A stretch of 64,000 nt of DNA from Paucimonas lemoignei (GTDB lineage Bacteria; Pseudomonadota; Gammaproteobacteria; Burkholderiales; Burkholderiaceae_D), in the NCBI RefSeq assembly GCF_004342585.1, contig NZ_SLZQ01000001.1:558001-622000 (forward strand). Direction: 5' to 3'. Position 1 is the stretch's first letter. Each line of letters begins with the position of its first letter. The notes beneath the pieces are model-generated. The model was not told the DNA's origin and searched no databases. It was given only the letters and a program-made list of their open reading frames with translations. The position numbers and the translations under genes were made by a program. Positions 62,672 through 64,000 of the stretch are shown in pieces.

Positions 62672-64000
62672 TTATTTGTGCGGCCCACGTAACGAAAGTA
62701 CCTGCTCCCTCAAGCGATCAGGTGTCACTTCGGTTGGCTGTACCAGATTGCCGGCTTTCACGGCAATTTTGGCGAACAAGCCATGCTTCAAGCGACGCAA
62801 TGCAGGCTTGCTATCCCGGGTAAACACACTGCCCCACAGGCCCTGCAACGCAAGAGGGATCACGGGCACAGGCGTGCGTTCGATGATGCGCTGCACGCCG
62901 GACTTAAATTCCGCGATTTCACCGTCAGAGGTCAGGCAGCCTTCCGGAAAAATGCAAACCAGGTCGCCATCCTTGAGAGCGGCGTCGATCGTATCGTAGG
63001 CGCGCTCCAGCACTTCGGGGTTTTCCTTGCCGGGAGCAATGGGGATGGCCTTACTGGTGCGGAAAATAAAATTTAGCAGCGGAATCCGAAAGATCCGATG
63101 GTCCATGACAAAGCGGATTGGACGGCGGCAAGCAGCTGAAATCACCAGTGCATCGACATACGACACGTGATTGCAAACCAGCAGTGCCGGGCCCTCTTCC
63201 GGAATCGCCTCGACGTTATCCTTTTTCAGACGATAAAGCGTATGGACAAGGATCCACACCAGAAAGCGCATGAGGAATTCCGGCACCAGGGTGAAGATAT
63301 AGATCGCCACCAGTGCATTGATCAAGGAGGTGGCGAGCAGCACCTGCGGAATGGTCAGGCCGGCGCTGAACATGCCGATGACCATGCCGACGGACAGCAC
63401 CATGAAGAGCGCATTGAGAATGTTATTGCCAGCGATGATGCGCGAGCGATGCGCCGGCTCGCTGCGGATCTGGATCAGCGCGTACAGCGGCACGATATAG
63501 AAACCGCCGAACATGCCGATCAGGCACAGGTCGATAATCAAACGCAAATGAGAACGATCCGCCAGGAATGCCCAGACATCCTGCACGGGAGGCGCAGGCA
63601 GATTGGCCATGGCGAAATAGGCATCCACGCCGAATACCGTCAGACCGATCGCACCGAATGGCACCAGGCCGATCTCGACCTTGTGCCCCGAAAGACGTTC
63701 GCATAGCAGCGAGCCGATACCCACGCCAACGGAGAACAATGTCAGCAACAGGCTGACCACGCTTTCATCGCCATGCAATACATCCTTGGTCAGATTCGGA
63801 AACTGCGACAGAAATACCAGGCCGAATGCCCAGAACCAGCTAATCCCGAGAATGGACAGAAACACGGTGCGATTCTGCCTGGTGAATTTCAGGTTGCGCC
63901 AGGTTTCCGTAAACGGATTCCAGTTGATCTTCATGGTCGCCGCTTCTTCTGTAGGCGGCGCAGAAGGAATCCCGCGACTGGACAAATAACCGATGATGGC
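62672..64000 (-). CDS. MFS transporter-acyltransferase fusion (LplT-PlsC type), 5' end cut by window edge
   Basis: 442 codons visible and open to the right edge. The first part is the C-terminal half of a major-facilitator permease (about six membrane helices; KINWNPFTETWRN marks the central loop). The second part is a PlsC-type acyltransferase with HX4D (CNHVSYVDALV) and FPEG (CIFPEGCLT). The arrangement suggests lysophospholipid import coupled to re-acylation. The TTG at 63983-63985 is not the true start; the real one lies beyond the window. No acyl-ACP synthetase domain follows. Confidence 0.88.
   Translation of the reverse strand, partial: AIIGYLSSRGIPSAPPTEEAATMKINWNPFTETWRNLKFTRQNRTVFLSILGISWFWAFGLVFLSQFPNLTKDVLHGDESVVSLLLTLFSVGVGIGSLLCERLSGHKVEIGLVPFGAIGLTVFGVDAYFAMANLPAPPVQDVWAFLADRSHLRLIIDLCLIGMFGGFYIVPLYALIQIRSEPAHRSRIIAGNNILNALFMVLSVGMVIGMFSAGLTIPQVLLATSLINALVAIYIFTLVPEFLMRFLVWILVHTLYRLKKDNVEAIPEEGPALLVCNHVSYVDALVISAACRRPIRFVMDHRIFRIPLLNFIFRTSKAIPIAPGKENPEVLERAYDTIDAALKDGDLVCIFPEGCLTSDGEIAEFKSGVQRIIERTPVPVIPLALQGLWGSVFTRDSKPALRRLKHGLFAKIAVKAGNLVQPTEVTPDRLREQVLSLRGPHK

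Overview
The window is one contiguous piece of a betaproteobacterial chromosome, most likely Burkholderiales and close to Oxalobacteraceae (Herminiimonas/Janthinobacterium/Herbaspirillum type). This rests on gene order and family types: an rpsB-tsf-pyrH-frr-uppS-cdsA-dxr-rseP-bamA-skp-lpxD-fabZ-lpxA-lpxB-rnhB block, a QueE with the long CX14CX2C cluster loop, a DapC-type aminotransferase next to dapD, and azurin. The species cannot be fixed from sequence reading alone. Almost the whole window is core genome; I see no rRNA, tRNA, CRISPR array, insertion sequence or prophage.

Layout. 1-2.5 kb: queE-queD-tadA-ldcA (tRNA wobble-base modification plus a cell-wall carboxypeptidase cut by the window edge). 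2.7-7.5 kb: azurin, then guaB, a GAF-GGDEF diguanylate cyclase and guaA in one orientation. 7.6-9.4 kb: a DUF4124 protein, ratA-rnfH, and divergent smpB. 9.5-14.7 kb: nfeD-qmcA (membrane SPFH pair), ppsA and its divergent regulator ppsR. 14.8-30.2 kb: a long minus-strand envelope and translation block that couples ribosome factors, UMP kinase, isoprenoid and phospholipid precursors, outer-membrane protein assembly and lipid A synthesis. 30.5-34.7 kb: map, glnD and a pseudouridine synthase. 34.8-43.5 kb: zipA-ligA-galU-def and smc, separated by a small unknown plus-strand gene. 43.8-51.6 kb: dapC-dapD-pilU-yffB-dapE, then prmB and an ABC-F ATPase. 51.6-57.5 kb: a glycine-zipper lipoprotein, a DUF2520 protein, arfB, alaC, and a divergent sulfur module (Blh-type hydrolase against two YeeE/YedE half-transporters and a TSUP permease). 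57.6-60.3 kb: a low-complexity secreted protein and ompR-envZ. 60.3-64 kb: the least ordinary part, with an encapsulated-ferritin-like protein lacking any encapsulin neighbour, a truncated integron-integrase-like protein under a near-perfect LexA box, a membrane zinc-ribbon protein, and an MFS-acyltransferase fusion cut by the right edge.

The strongest unusual signals are the SOS-box-controlled IntI N-terminal domain, the orphan EncFtn-like protein, a terminator-bearing leader or small RNA upstream of nfeD, an intrinsic terminator touching the lpxD ribosome binding site, and the placement of a diguanylate cyclase between the two GMP-synthesis genes. None was checked by database search; all are readings of sequence, motif and context.
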